A stretch of 64,000 nucleotides of DNA from Streptomyces sp. NBC_00554 (GTDB lineage: Bacteria; Actinomycetota; Actinomycetes; Streptomycetales; Streptomycetaceae). Numbering within the stretch: position 1 is the stretch's first letter; every line of letters begins with the position of its first letter. The notes under the pieces are model-generated. The model made no database searches, had not been told where the DNA came from, and was given only the letters and a program-made list of their open reading frames with translations. Where the stretch lies: contig NZ_CP107799.1 of assembly GCF_041431135.1 (NCBI RefSeq), forward strand, positions 9,316,501 through 9,380,500. The letters run 5' to 3'. Position numbers and translations under genes: made by a program. Shown one piece after another: positions 1 through 8,545 of this stretch.

Positions 1-357
1 GGCCCGCTCGCCCGCCTTCTCGCCGCGCTGGAAGGCCAGGCCGATCTCCATGGCACCGGTCGCCAGTGCCCAGGCGGCGATCCAGATCGTGAGCGCGAGA
101 GCGGTGATGCCGGGCCACGCCAGCGCGACCACGCCGGCCGCCAGCGAGAGCAGGGCGAGCAGCAGCCAGCCGAAGACAGGCCCCACCCGGTCGCCGGCGA
201 AGGCACGGCCACCGTCCGTCACCGCGCTCATGAACGCGTAGACAGCGAAGACGATGACGAAGGCGCCGACGGTGATGCCGGGCCAGGTGACGGAGACTAT
301 GCCGATGACGACGGCCAACAGGCCTCGCCAGAGAAGTGCGTTGGGCGAACTGAGCAT
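1..357 (-). CDS. HdeD/DUF308 family membrane protein, C-terminus cut by window edge
   Basis: The reading frame opens with ATG at 357 and runs leftward off the window without a stop. The visible 119 residues (start MLSSPNALLWRGLLAV) contain repeated hydrophobic helices and the family pattern WPGIT...FVIVFAVYAF. It is nearly collinear with the intact paralogue at 2223-2774. HdeD-like proteins are small multi-pass inner-membrane proteins; in enterobacteria HdeD is tied to acid resistance, but no biochemical role is established in actinomycetes. A GGAAGG Shine-Dalgarno-like stretch precedes the ATG, and a promoter of the shared AGTC-N4-GAC class lies about 100 bases upstream. This is the first of three hdeD-like sequences in the window. 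Confidence 0.85.
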   Translation of the reverse strand, partial: MLSSPNALLWRGLLAVVIGIVSVTWPGITVGAFVIVFAVYAFMSAVTDGGRAFAGDRVGPVFGWLLLALLSLAAGVVALAWPGITALALTIWIAAWALATGAMEIGLAFQRGEKAGERA

Positions 358-458
358 GGTGACCTTCCACATTCGAGGGTGCCGCCTCGTTACCGACACG
401 AAGCGGGAATGCATGGTTCGGTGCCCGACCTCGCCCGAGGCCGTGGCGTTCGCGCTGA

Positions 459-500
459 ACGCTAGAGCCGTGGCTCCGCGCTGCGATCCGTCGTACGACT
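459..500 (-). promoter_or_regulatory. Shared stress-type promoter upstream of first hdeD
   Basis: Read on the minus strand, the box AGTCGTACGACGGATC (500 to 485) is followed after 20 bases by TAGCGT (464 to 459). This matches box, spacing and -10 at nine other sites in the window. The inferred transcript starts near 452 and leaves a leader of about 95 bases. Confidence 0.6.
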
Positions 501-554
501 GCTCCCGCTACTTCACCGCCGGCCTGCCCATACCTCGGTGAACTGGCAGGCTCG

Positions 555-974
555 CTACGGCATTTCGCCGAGGCAGTGCATCAGGCCGGGGGTCATTTCC
601 CAGCCCAGGAGCTGGATCACTTTGCGTGCGCCGGGCGGCGTGGCGTGCAGCAGCAGACGGCGGCCGTCGCGGCTGAGCGTCTTCGCGGCGGTCGTCATCT
701 TGCGGATCCCGGCGACGTCGATGAACCTGACGTCCGTCAGATCGAGGTGCAGATCGCCACGGCAGAACTGGACCGCTTCATCCAGAGCCGCGACCAGCAG
801 ATCCCGGGAGCAGAGATCTATTTCTCCTTCGAGCCGCAGCCCGGACGGGCAGTCCGTCCAGATCACACGAAGGAGCGGGTCGCCCCATAGCAGGCGTTCG
901 AGGGCCGGATCAGCCGCGATGGCGAGGGACGACGGACGGGGCGGTCGGCGATCGGTCATGGAAGTCCCGTTCAT
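555..974 (-). CDS. STAS-domain protein (anti-sigma-factor-antagonist-like)
   Basis: A 139-residue protein with a STAS-like fold pattern: strand GLRLEGEIDLCSRDLLVAAL, then LHLDLTDVRFIDVAGIRKM at about residues 75-93. STAS proteins of the SpoIIAA/RsbV type release sigma factors by binding anti-sigma kinases, switched by phosphorylation of a Ser in the D-S-S-G loop. Here that loop reads D-V-A-G, so the usual phospho-acceptor is missing and a constitutive or non-phosphorylated partner is more likely. An alternative start is ATG 959. It stands alone, downstream of the dehydrogenase gene, and a degenerate copy of the shared promoter box lies near 1074-1089. The STAS assignment is fairly sure; the partner is unknown. 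Confidence 0.75.
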   Translation of the reverse strand: MNGTSMTDRRPPRPSSLAIAADPALERLLWGDPLLRVIWTDCPSGLRLEGEIDLCSRDLLVAALDEAVQFCRGDLHLDLTDVRFIDVAGIRKMTTAAKTLSRDGRRLLLHATPPGARKVIQLLGWEMTPGLMHCLGEMP

Positions 975-1132
975 GCTTGTTGGGAGCGCACCACCGTGGC
1001 TGCTTCAGGAGAACCACCAACCGGGATGGCGCGGAACGATGAGAGCACCATGCCCAAAGGCTGTCGGCCGGGGCTTCCGCAATGTGACTGACCGCCGTAC
1101 CGCGCTGACTGAGACGTCAGACGGTGGGCTGC

Positions 1133-2131
1133 TCAGTCATCGGATGCCACCCGCTTCCGTGCGGGCTCGGTGGTGAGGGTGAGCGGCGCGGATGCCGCCT
1201 GCAACACCTTGATCTGCGCCGCGTCGCGCGCGGCCTCCAGTTCCTCGACACTCGCGCCGAAGTGGGCCTGTCCGGAGAGGAGTTGGTTCGTCGGCTCGTC
1301 CAGTTCCGGGGTGCCGAGGTCGCGCCAGAGGCTCTCGAGGCCGGGGCCGAGGTGCTCGAGGAAGTGGGGCAGGCCGCCGGGGCCGCCACCGAGGTGGAAG
1401 CTCTGGAAAGGACCGGCGACCGCCCAGCGCAGGCCGATGGAGGAGGTCACGATGTTGTCGAGCTCCGATTCGGTCACCACGCCCTCCACGACAAGGTTGA
1501 CCGCCTCGCGGAACAGCGCCGCCTGCAGCCGGTTGGCGACGAATCCCGGCACCTCCTTGCGCAGGACCTGCGGCTTCTTGCCGAGCGCCGTGTAGAAGGC
1601 GACGGCACGCTCGACCACGTCCTGGCCGGTCTTCTCGCCCGAGACGACCTCTACCAGCGGGATGAGGTGCGGCGGGTTGAAGGGGTGCCCGATGACGAGT
1701 CGTTCGGGCTGTCGCAGCGCCTGTGCGATGTCGGTGGCGCGAATGCCCGAGGTGGAGCTGAGCAGCAGGGCGTCGGGACGCGCGGCCTGCTCGATGCGGG
1801 CGAAGAGGTCCTGTTTGACGTCCAGGCGTTCGGGGCCGTTCTCCTGCACGACGTCCGCGTCCGCGACCGCCTTGCCGAGGTCGGCTTCGAAGCGCAGGTT
1901 GCGGTCGAGGTCGGCGGTGGGCAGTCCGAGTGCGCGCAGGGTGGGGATGGTCTGCCGCAGTTGGTCGTGCAGTTGTCGATCCGCGTTGGGCAAGGGGTCG
2001 GTGACGGTGACGGTCAGGCCTTTGGCGAGGAACAGGGCGGTCCATGAGGATCCGATGACCCCGGCGCCGACTACGGTGACGCGCCGATGGGCGTCCAGAA
2101 TGCCGTCGGCGGCGATGTGCGTGTCGTTCAT
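1133..2131 (-). CDS. 3-hydroxyacyl-CoA dehydrogenase family protein (carnitine dehydrogenase-like)
   Basis: A 332-residue NAD-dependent dehydrogenase. The N-terminus carries the Rossmann motif VVGAGVIGSSW (about residues 18-28), followed by STSGIRATDI and the catalytic-His segment GHPFNPPHLIPLVEVVSG, then a C-terminal helical domain. This order is typical of short 3-hydroxybutyryl-CoA dehydrogenases and of the L-carnitine dehydrogenase/lambda-crystallin branch, which oxidise a 3-hydroxy group to the 3-keto form. I chose ATG 2131 because AGGAAG lies just upstream; the frame stays open further but without family similarity. It follows hdeD by 91 bases on the same strand, so co-transcription from the hdeD promoter is plausible. 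Substrate cannot be told from sequence. Confidence 0.85.
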   Translation of the reverse strand: MNDTHIAADGILDAHRRVTVVGAGVIGSSWTALFLAKGLTVTVTDPLPNADRQLHDQLRQTIPTLRALGLPTADLDRNLRFEADLGKAVADADVVQENGPERLDVKQDLFARIEQAARPDALLLSSTSGIRATDIAQALRQPERLVIGHPFNPPHLIPLVEVVSGEKTGQDVVERAVAFYTALGKKPQVLRKEVPGFVANRLQAALFREAVNLVVEGVVTESELDNIVTSSIGLRWAVAGPFQSFHLGGGPGGLPHFLEHLGPGLESLWRDLGTPELDEPTNQLLSGQAHFGASVEELEAARDAAQIKVLQAASAPLTLTTEPARKRVASDD

Positions 2132-2222
2132 GATGGTTCTTCCTGGGTGGGAGTGCGGTCGGAGGACTTCAACCGGGCTGAGGGACGCGGCAGATGATGG
2201 TGCGTCAGGTTCCGACGTGGGT

Positions 2223-2774
2223 TCATGCGTGCGCCAGCTGCGCATTGCCGGTGTCCTTGAGGACACGACGCTCCTGGAAGGACGCGACGGTGCCCGCGGT
2301 GCCGTAGAAGATGCTGAACAGGCCGAAAACGGTGGCCAGAGAGACCGCGCCGATGTCCGGGCGGACGAGCAGCACGAAGGCCAGCGCGACCGACACAAGG
2401 CCGGTCAGTACGAACAGCGCCCGCTCGCCCGGCCTTTCCCCGCGCTGGAATGCCAGGACGATCTCCATGGCGCCCGTGGTCAGCGCCCACGCGCCGATCC
2501 AGATCGTCAGAGCAAGGGCCGTGATGGCGGGCCACGCCAGCGCGACCACACCGGCGACGACCGACAGCAGGGCGAGCAGCAGCCATCCGAAGACCGGGCC
2601 CACCCGGTCGCTGCTGAAGGCTCGCGCGCTGTCCGTCGCCGCGCCGATGAACGCGTAGACGGCGAACAGGATGACGAAAGCGCCGATGGTGATGCCGGGC
2701 CATGCCACGGCGACCACGCCGACGGCGATCGCCAGCAGGCCTCGCCAGAGCAGTGCGTTGGGTGAGCTGAGCAT
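2223..2774 (-). CDS. HdeD/DUF308 family membrane protein
   Basis: A 183-residue, very hydrophobic protein with about six membrane helices arranged as three similar two-helix units. The motifs WPGITIGAFVILFAVYAFIG, WPAITALALTIWIGAWALTTG and LFSIFYG recur across the DUF308/HdeD family. It is close in sequence to the partial copy at 1-357 and to the fragment near 39.7 kb. Located in the cytoplasmic membrane; the molecular role in actinomycetes is unknown and an envelope or acid-stress link is inferred only from the family name. A promoter of the shared class lies upstream at 2887-2929, divergent from that of the flippase-like gene. Confidence 0.88.
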   Translation of the reverse strand: MLSSPNALLWRGLLAIAVGVVAVAWPGITIGAFVILFAVYAFIGAATDSARAFSSDRVGPVFGWLLLALLSVVAGVVALAWPAITALALTIWIGAWALTTGAMEIVLAFQRGERPGERALFVLTGLVSVALAFVLLVRPDIGAVSLATVFGLFSIFYGTAGTVASFQERRVLKDTGNAQLAHA

Positions 2775-2886
2775 GGTGATCTCCCACGGTGAGGGTGTCG
2801 TCTCGTTCCTGGCAGGAAGCGAGGGAGAGGCGAGGCATGCGTGCCGGTGCGCCCGGCCTTGTTCGAGGCCGTCTTCTCCCCATCGA

Positions 2887-2929
2887 ACGCTAGGGACGGC
2901 AGGCCCGGATGGTGATCCGTCATCCGACT
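2887..2929 (-). promoter_or_regulatory. Shared stress-type promoter upstream of second hdeD
   Basis: On the minus strand the box AGTCGGATGACGGATC (2929 to 2914) is followed after 21 bases by TAGCGT (2892 to 2887). The inferred start near 2880 gives a leader of about 106 bases. Confidence 0.6.
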
Positions 2930-3011
2930 GCCCTGCCTACCTCAGTGCTTCGCGCCCGCAGGCGGATCGGTCCGCGAACGCGTTTCGGCGGACCTTCACA
3001 TGACGCGATGC

Positions 3012-3053
3012 AGTCATGTGACGGATTCGCGGACCGGATTCCGGAGAGAGCAT
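3012..3053 (+). promoter_or_regulatory. Shared stress-type promoter upstream of flippase-like gene
   Basis: The box AGTCATGTGACGGATT (3012-3027) is followed after 20 bases by GAGCAT (3048-3053). The inferred transcript starts about 22 bases before the GTG at 3082, which fits the selected start codon. Confidence 0.55.
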
Positions 3054-3081
3054 CGGTGCCGCCCGAGCAGGGAGGAGCCGC

Positions 3082-5604
3082 GTGATCAAGGAGATCGAAG
3101 ACCATGGCATCCAGTCGGCCTCGGAAGCCGCGGTTCCCGGTACATCGGAAGGCTCCTTGGTGACCGAAGTTCCGCCTCGACGGGCCGTCCGCCGGGCAGC
3201 CGACCTGTGGCGGCTGCTGGTGTCCCTGGCTGCACTTGTGGTGACGGTGCTGCTGGGGGTCGCGACGCGCGACTTCGCCCGTGCGGCGCAGCAGGGACTG
3301 CTCACCACGGTGACCGCGCTGCCTCCGGCTCTACGGGACGGTCTCGTGGGAACGGTGCAGGTGGTCGCCGTGCTCGCGCCGGTTGCCGCCCTGGCGGTCT
3401 GGTCCGTACGGCGGCGGATCGACCCGGTTCTACGGGTCGTGCCCGCGGCGGCGCTGGGTGCGCTGGCCGCGTGGGCGCTCACCCACCTGGCGTTGGTGCG
3501 CAGCAGACCGGATGAGTGGCCGGAGGTGTCGGCCGGCCGGGACGGTCTGGTCCAGGCGGGCTGGCCGTCGGCCGTGTACCTGGCCGCCTGTGCGGCGGCG
3601 GCCGTCGCCGCCGGCCCATGGCTCGGGTCGCGCCGGCGGCGGGCGCTGTGGTCGCTGACCTTCGCGTGTGCCGTGCTGAGCGTCGCCGCCGCCGGGATCG
3701 TGCCGCTGGAGGCCGTCGCCGCACTCGCCGTGGGTGGCGCGGCAGGGTCGGCCGTGCTGCTGCTGGCCGGGGCTCCGGCCGACCGCCCTGCGGCGCAGGC
3801 GGTCGCCGACGCCCTCGTCGCCTGCGGAATCCCGGTCGCCACCCTGCGCGAGCTGCCCCCGGACGAGCAGATTCCGGGGGAGGGGACCGTCTACCGAGCC
3901 GAGACCACCGCCGGCTCCGCGTTGGCCGTACGGGTGCTCGCCGCCGAGGATCACAACCGCGATCTGTTCCACCGGCTTGCCCGGCGGACGCTCCTGCGCC
4001 ACCCGGCCGACGCGACCGCCCAGTCACCGCTCGGTGCGGCCGAGCACGAACTGCTGATGCTCGTCTTCGCCGCCCGCACCGGTGCCCGGGTGGACGAACC
4101 TGTCATGGCGTATCCGGTGGACGGGGACGGCGCGCTCGTGGCGACCGTCAGGAAGGAAGCCCGCGCGCTGTCCGCGTTGAGCGACGAGGAGCTGACCGAC
4201 CACGTCCTCATCGGGGTGTGGACGTCCGTGGCACGCCTTCAAGAGCACCGGCTGGGACATGGGGCACTGCGCCCGGAGCACGTCCTCGTCGAACCGGGCG
4301 GTGACAGCCGGCTCTCCGCCTTCGCGCGCGCCCAGCTCAACGCGCCGCCCGAGGTGCTCGGCAGCGACATCGCCGAGCTGCTGGCCACGACAGCGGTACG
4401 GGTCGGCCCCGAGCGTGCCATCGCGTGCGCACTGGCGGGCCTGGGACCGGATCTGCCGGCGACCGCGCTGCCGTACCTGCAGCCGCTCGCGCTGATGGGC
4501 CCCGCGCGGCATGAGGTCGCCCGGTACGACCAGGCACGCGCACGAGCGGCCGGCCGGAGCGCCCGGCGGCGAACGCTACGCGCCGGCGGTCGCCCCAGTC
4601 TGCTGCGGGATCTCGCCGCCGAGGTCGAAACGGCCGGCGGCGCAGAAGCGGTTCCGCTCGCGCATCTGGCGCGCTTCACGTGGAAGAGCGCCCTGGGCCT
4701 GGTCGGTGCGTTTCTGGTCCTTCACCTTGTGCTCCCGCAGTTGGCCGGCTTCCCGGCGGCCGTCGACGCGCTGCGCGACGCGAACTGGTGGTGGGTACTC
4801 GCGGTGCTGCCCGTCACCTTCCTCTCGCAGGCGTTCTCGACCTGCCTGCAGTGGGGCACCATCCCGGACAGGCTGCCCTTCGGCCCCACCTACCAAGTGC
4901 AGTTCGCCAGTTCGTTCCTGAACCGGATCACTCCGAGCAACGTGGGCGGCATGGCCCTCAATCTGCGCTACCTGCAGAAGACGGGGATCGAGACCGGGGC
5001 CGCCACGGCCTCCGTCGGACTGCAGAGCCTGACCGGTGCGATCTCCAACAGCGTTGTCGCCGCCGTCTTCTTCGCCTGGGCGGGACGGCACCACGCCGGA
5101 GCGCATCTGGAGCTGCCCCCGAGCCGGTATCTGCTGTGGGCCGTCGCTCTGACGCTCGCCGCCGGGGGCCTGCTCGTTCTCACCCCGCCCGGCCGGCGCT
5201 TCCTGCACGAGAAGATCTGGCCGTTCCTGCGCGCGGCCGGGTCGACCGTCGCGGGGATCGCGGCCGACCCGGCCAAGGTCGTCGTGGGCGTCATCGGCGC
5301 CCTCGGCCTGCCTCTCGTCCAGATCGTCGGCCTGGCCATGAGCCTCCACGCGCTGGGCGCCGACCTTCCCTTCGTCCAGGTCGGTGCCGCGTACATGGCG
5401 GCCCGCCTGATCGCCAACGCGGCTCCCGTGCCCGGCGGTCTGGGCGCGCTGGAGGCCGGACTCATCGCAGGTCTGACGACGCTCGGTGTTCCGGCCGGGG
5501 CGGCCACATCGGCGGTGCTCGTCTACCGGCTGCTCACGTTCTGGCTGAACGTCCCGCTGGGCGCCCTGGCCCTGAGCCTGGTGCAGCGGCGAGGCTACGT
5601 CTGA
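3082..5604 (+). CDS. Flippase-like (lysylphosphatidylglycerol synthase TM) protein with internal pseudokinase domain
   Basis: An 840-residue membrane protein. Residues about 40-235 hold several membrane helices. Residues about 245-450 resemble an ABC1/RIO-type kinase fold, but the catalytic loop reads HGALRPEHVLV (393-403) and the DFG position reads SAFA (412-415), so both key aspartates are missing. Residues about 535-835 are the UPF0104/LPG-synthase transmembrane region, with TPSNVGGMALNLRYL and the signature PVPGGLGALEAGLIAGLTTL. Family members move lipids or lipid-linked molecules across the membrane, though substrates are rarely known. The GTG start at 3082 has GGAGGAG four bases upstream. 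A ligand-sensing or regulatory role for the middle domain is my inference. Confidence 0.82.
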   Translation: MIKEIEDHGIQSASEAAVPGTSEGSLVTEVPPRRAVRRAADLWRLLVSLAALVVTVLLGVATRDFARAAQQGLLTTVTALPPALRDGLVGTVQVVAVLAPVAALAVWSVRRRIDPVLRVVPAAALGALAAWALTHLALVRSRPDEWPEVSAGRDGLVQAGWPSAVYLAACAAAAVAAGPWLGSRRRRALWSLTFACAVLSVAAAGIVPLEAVAALAVGGAAGSAVLLLAGAPADRPAAQAVADALVACGIPVATLRELPPDEQIPGEGTVYRAETTAGSALAVRVLAAEDHNRDLFHRLARRTLLRHPADATAQSPLGAAEHELLMLVFAARTGARVDEPVMAYPVDGDGALVATVRKEARALSALSDEELTDHVLIGVWTSVARLQEHRLGHGALRPEHVLVEPGGDSRLSAFARAQLNAPPEVLGSDIAELLATTAVRVGPERAIACALAGLGPDLPATALPYLQPLALMGPARHEVARYDQARARAAGRSARRRTLRAGGRPSLLRDLAAEVETAGGAEAVPLAHLARFTWKSALGLVGAFLVLHLVLPQLAGFPAAVDALRDANWWWVLAVLPVTFLSQAFSTCLQWGTIPDRLPFGPTYQVQFASSFLNRITPSNVGGMALNLRYLQKTGIETGAATASVGLQSLTGAISNSVVAAVFFAWAGRHHAGAHLELPPSRYLLWAVALTLAAGGLLVLTPPGRRFLHEKIWPFLRAAGSTVAGIAADPAKVVVGVIGALGLPLVQIVGLAMSLHALGADLPFVQVGAAYMAARLIANAAPVPGGLGALEAGLIAGLTTLGVPAGAATSAVLVYRLLTFWLNVPLGALALSLVQRRGYV

Positions 5605-5648
5605 GGTGTGACTTCGGCTCGGTGCCGCCGCTTTGCGGTGCTGGGAAC

Positions 5649-5691
5649 AGTCATTTGACTCAAGACCCGTCGATGCGGTCCCTCCTACCAT
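5649..5691 (+). promoter_or_regulatory. Shared stress-type promoter upstream of first LAL regulator
   Basis: The box AGTCATTTGACTCAAG (5649-5664) is followed after 21 bases by TACCAT (5686-5691). The inferred start near 5698 lies downstream of ATG 5633, which argues for GTG 5747 as the real start codon. Confidence 0.6.
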
Positions 5692-5746
5692 CCAAGTGAG
5701 AACACGCGGGACGTCACGGGACGTACGGAGAAGACTGGGGAGACTC

Positions 5747-8434
5747 GTGTACGAAGCCGGGCTCCTCGGCCGCGACCAGCAGCTGAGGATCCTGCAGGAA
5801 CTGATGGGCAGGCTGCCGGACGCCGGCGGCGCCCTGGCACTGCAGGGCGGCCCGGGCGTCGGCAAGTCCGCGCTGCTGCGGGTCGCGACCGAACGCGCCC
5901 GGACGGCGGGATGCCAGGTGCTGTGGGTTGCCGGGCACTCCGACGACACACCCTTCAGCGGGCTGCGCGAGTTGCTGCGGCCGGTGCTCGGCACGGCGGA
6001 CGCTCTGCCCGCGGAACAGGTCGAGATCCTGCGATCGGCGTTCGAGACCGGTGCCGGGCAACCCCCGGAGACACTGAGGGTGGCCCTGGCCGCGTTCAAC
6101 CTGATCACCGCCGGCGCGGCCGAGCAGCCCGCGGTACTGATCGCCGACGACGTACAGGGGGTCGACAGGCCCACCCGGGACGTACTGGCGTTCATGGCGC
6201 GCAGGGCGAGCGACAACCCGATCGTCGTCCTCGCGGCACTCCGCAGCGGACGGACCCGGCCGGTTTCGCCCGTACTGGACGTGCCGGTGCTGGACGAGCC
6301 CTCGGCGCGACGGCTGCTGGCCCGTCATGCGGCCACGCTGCCCCCTGCCGTTCGGGAGCGGATACTCGGGGAAGCCCTCGGCAACCCGCTCGCGCTGATC
6401 GAACTCCCCGCAGCGTGGCGCCCGACGGGACCGCCGGGTTCGTGGACCCACCTGCCGGTGAGCCCCACCCTGGCGACGGCGTTCGCGGCCGGGCTCGGCG
6501 AGCTGCCGGCGCAGGCCCGGGACGCCCTGCTGGTCGCGGCCGTCGACCATGTCGGAGACCTCGCGGAGATCCTGGCCGCTGCCTCCGTCCTGGCGGGGCG
6601 AACCGTCACGGTGGACCTTCTCGACAGCGCGGCCGCCGCCTCGTTGATACGGCTCGACAGGACGACACTGCGCTTCCTCCATCCCGTGGTCCGATCGACG
6701 GTGTTGGACGCGGAGACCCCGGCCCGCCGACAGGCCGCCAACGCCGCCATGGCGCAGGTGCTGGCCGAGCACCCGGACCGGCGCACATGGCATCGAGCCC
6801 AGTCCGTCAACGGCCCCGACGACGAGCTGGCGGACGAACTGGCGGACGCCCACACCTCCTTGCTCCGGCGTCACGGAGTCGTCGCGGCCATCTGGGCGCT
6901 CGAGCGATCGGCGCAGCTCACCGCGGACTCGGCCACCCGAGGACACCGGCTGCTGTGTGCGGCCGAGCATGCCTACGGACTCGGCCGCACACGCCTGACC
7001 CACTCGCTGATCGACGAGGCGAAGCGTCAGCAACTCGGCGACGCGGACCGGGCGAAGGCCTGGTCGCTGCGGGACATCTCGGACGCGGACCCGCAGCCCG
7101 GCCCGGCCCGGACACAGGTACGGGACATCCCCGAACTGTCGGCGGGCGACCCCGACCTGGCTCTCGACCTGCTACTGAGCACGGCGCTCCGTGCTCACAG
7201 GACCGGTGCCGACCCCGCTCTGCGGGCCGGCATCGTCGCGGCCGCCGAGCGGCTGACGGGCACCAGCGACCCACGCCACATCGCAGCCCTGGCGCTGGCC
7301 GAACCCGTGCTCCACGGACGGGCGGTGGCCGACCGGCTGCCTTCGAACAGGACGGTGTGGTATCGCCCTGACGCCGACGGCCTCCGGCTGTTCGGCATGG
7401 CCGCCCACGCGATCGGCGACCCGGTCCGCGCGGTCGACCTGCTCGGCCGAGCCGAACCGATCCTTCGCGAACAGGGCCGACTCGGTCTGCTGTCGGAGAC
7501 ACTCCTCACCGAAGCTGCCGACCTGCTGCTGCTCGGGGACTGGCGGCGTGCCGCTCAACTCACCGAAGAAGCACGCCGGATCCTCGCCGGGACTCGACAG
7601 CCGTCCATGGTCGCCGCGCTCACCGGCACGGACGCGCTCGCCGCCGCACTGCGCGGGCAGGCGGTGCGCGCGGAGGAACTGGCCGACACCGTGGCGGCGT
7701 GGCAGCGCACCGATCTGATCCCGACGCTGAGGCTGGCCCGTGGCGTGGCGCGCCTGGGTGAGGGACGGTACACCGAGGCGTACGAAGAGCTGAGGCCGCT
7801 CCTCGACCAGCCACCCGCGGGCCTGCGGTGGCAGGGCTTCGCCGCTGTGATGCCGTTCGCCGTCGCAGCGGATCGTGGCAGCAGCCGTGATGAGGCCGCG
7901 CACATACTCGACGTCCTTGAGGAAGCGGCGCGCGTGACGCCCGCCCCTCTGCTGAATGTCCAGCTGCCGTACGCGCGAGCCGTGCTCGCCGCCGACGCGG
8001 CGGCCGAGGAACTGTTCATGATCGCGTTGGGCCAGGACCTGATCCGCTGGCCGCTGGTCAAGGCGCGGACGGAACTCGCGTACGGGCAGTGGCTGCGACG
8101 CCATCGACAGGCCGCCCGGTCGCGCACGATGCTCCTCTCGGCGCGAACCGCTTTCGAACTCATCGGAGCCTCCGACTGGGCGGGCCGCAAAGCGACTCAC
8201 GCAGCGGACACCCCGCTTCCAGCCGCTACGGAGCTGCTGTCGGCCCAGGAGACAGTGATCGCCCGGCTGGCCGCGGAAGGGCTGTCCAACCGGGAGATAG
8301 CGGAACGACTCCATTTGTCACACCGCACCGTCGCCGCGCATCTGTACCGAGCCTTCCCCAAGCTCGGCATCACCTCGCGCAGTGAGCTTGCACCGCTGCT
8401 GGACCTGCTGGAACCGGCCGTGAGCGACCACTGA
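5747..8434 (+). CDS. LAL-type LuxR-family transcriptional regulator with AAA ATPase domain
   Basis: An 895-residue LAL (large ATP-binding LuxR-family) regulator. The Walker A motif GGPGVGKSALL lies at about residues 34-44, and a Walker B-like stretch AVLIADDVQGVD follows. A long helical, TPR-like middle ends in a C-terminal LuxR helix-turn-helix, with GLSNREIAERLHLSHRTVAA and KLGITSRSEL. Such proteins couple ATP and inducer binding to transcription activation, often of specialised metabolism. GTG 5747 is preferred: GGGGAG precedes it, the conserved G-R-D start of the ATPase domain follows, and the inferred promoter lies between it and the earlier ATG. It is followed by a paralogue 111 bases downstream that has its own copy of the promoter. 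Targets are unknown. Confidence 0.9.
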   Translation: MYEAGLLGRDQQLRILQELMGRLPDAGGALALQGGPGVGKSALLRVATERARTAGCQVLWVAGHSDDTPFSGLRELLRPVLGTADALPAEQVEILRSAFETGAGQPPETLRVALAAFNLITAGAAEQPAVLIADDVQGVDRPTRDVLAFMARRASDNPIVVLAALRSGRTRPVSPVLDVPVLDEPSARRLLARHAATLPPAVRERILGEALGNPLALIELPAAWRPTGPPGSWTHLPVSPTLATAFAAGLGELPAQARDALLVAAVDHVGDLAEILAAASVLAGRTVTVDLLDSAAAASLIRLDRTTLRFLHPVVRSTVLDAETPARRQAANAAMAQVLAEHPDRRTWHRAQSVNGPDDELADELADAHTSLLRRHGVVAAIWALERSAQLTADSATRGHRLLCAAEHAYGLGRTRLTHSLIDEAKRQQLGDADRAKAWSLRDISDADPQPGPARTQVRDIPELSAGDPDLALDLLLSTALRAHRTGADPALRAGIVAAAERLTGTSDPRHIAALALAEPVLHGRAVADRLPSNRTVWYRPDADGLRLFGMAAHAIGDPVRAVDLLGRAEPILREQGRLGLLSETLLTEAADLLLLGDWRRAAQLTEEARRILAGTRQPSMVAALTGTDALAAALRGQAVRAEELADTVAAWQRTDLIPTLRLARGVARLGEGRYTEAYEELRPLLDQPPAGLRWQGFAAVMPFAVAADRGSSRDEAAHILDVLEEAARVTPAPLLNVQLPYARAVLAADAAAEELFMIALGQDLIRWPLVKARTELAYGQWLRRHRQAARSRTMLLSARTAFELIGASDWAGRKATHAADTPLPAATELLSAQETVIARLAAEGLSNREIAERLHLSHRTVAAHLYRAFPKLGITSRSELAPLLDLLEPAVSDH

Positions 8435-8474
8435 AACCGGCGCTCGGCGCACCTCCGGATGAGTGGGCGGGATC

Positions 8475-8517
8475 AGTCAAACGACTCAAGCCACCGACGG
8501 TGCGGCGTGATTAGCGT
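8475..8517 (+). promoter_or_regulatory. Shared stress-type promoter upstream of second LAL regulator
   Basis: The box AGTCAAACGACTCAAG (8475-8490) is followed after 21 bases by TAGCGT (8512-8517). Outside the four variable bases it is the same box as that of the neighbouring LAL gene. The inferred start near 8524 precedes ATG 8546 by about 22 bases. Confidence 0.62.
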
Positions 8518-8545
8518 GGAACCTCCAGGGAGCCGGGAGGGAGTC

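Noticed and set aside
1060..1089. A copy of the shared promoter before the STAS gene
   Set aside because: AGTCACATTGCGGAAG keeps AGTC and GGAAG but lacks the GAC half, and the -10 is poor, so it is not counted.
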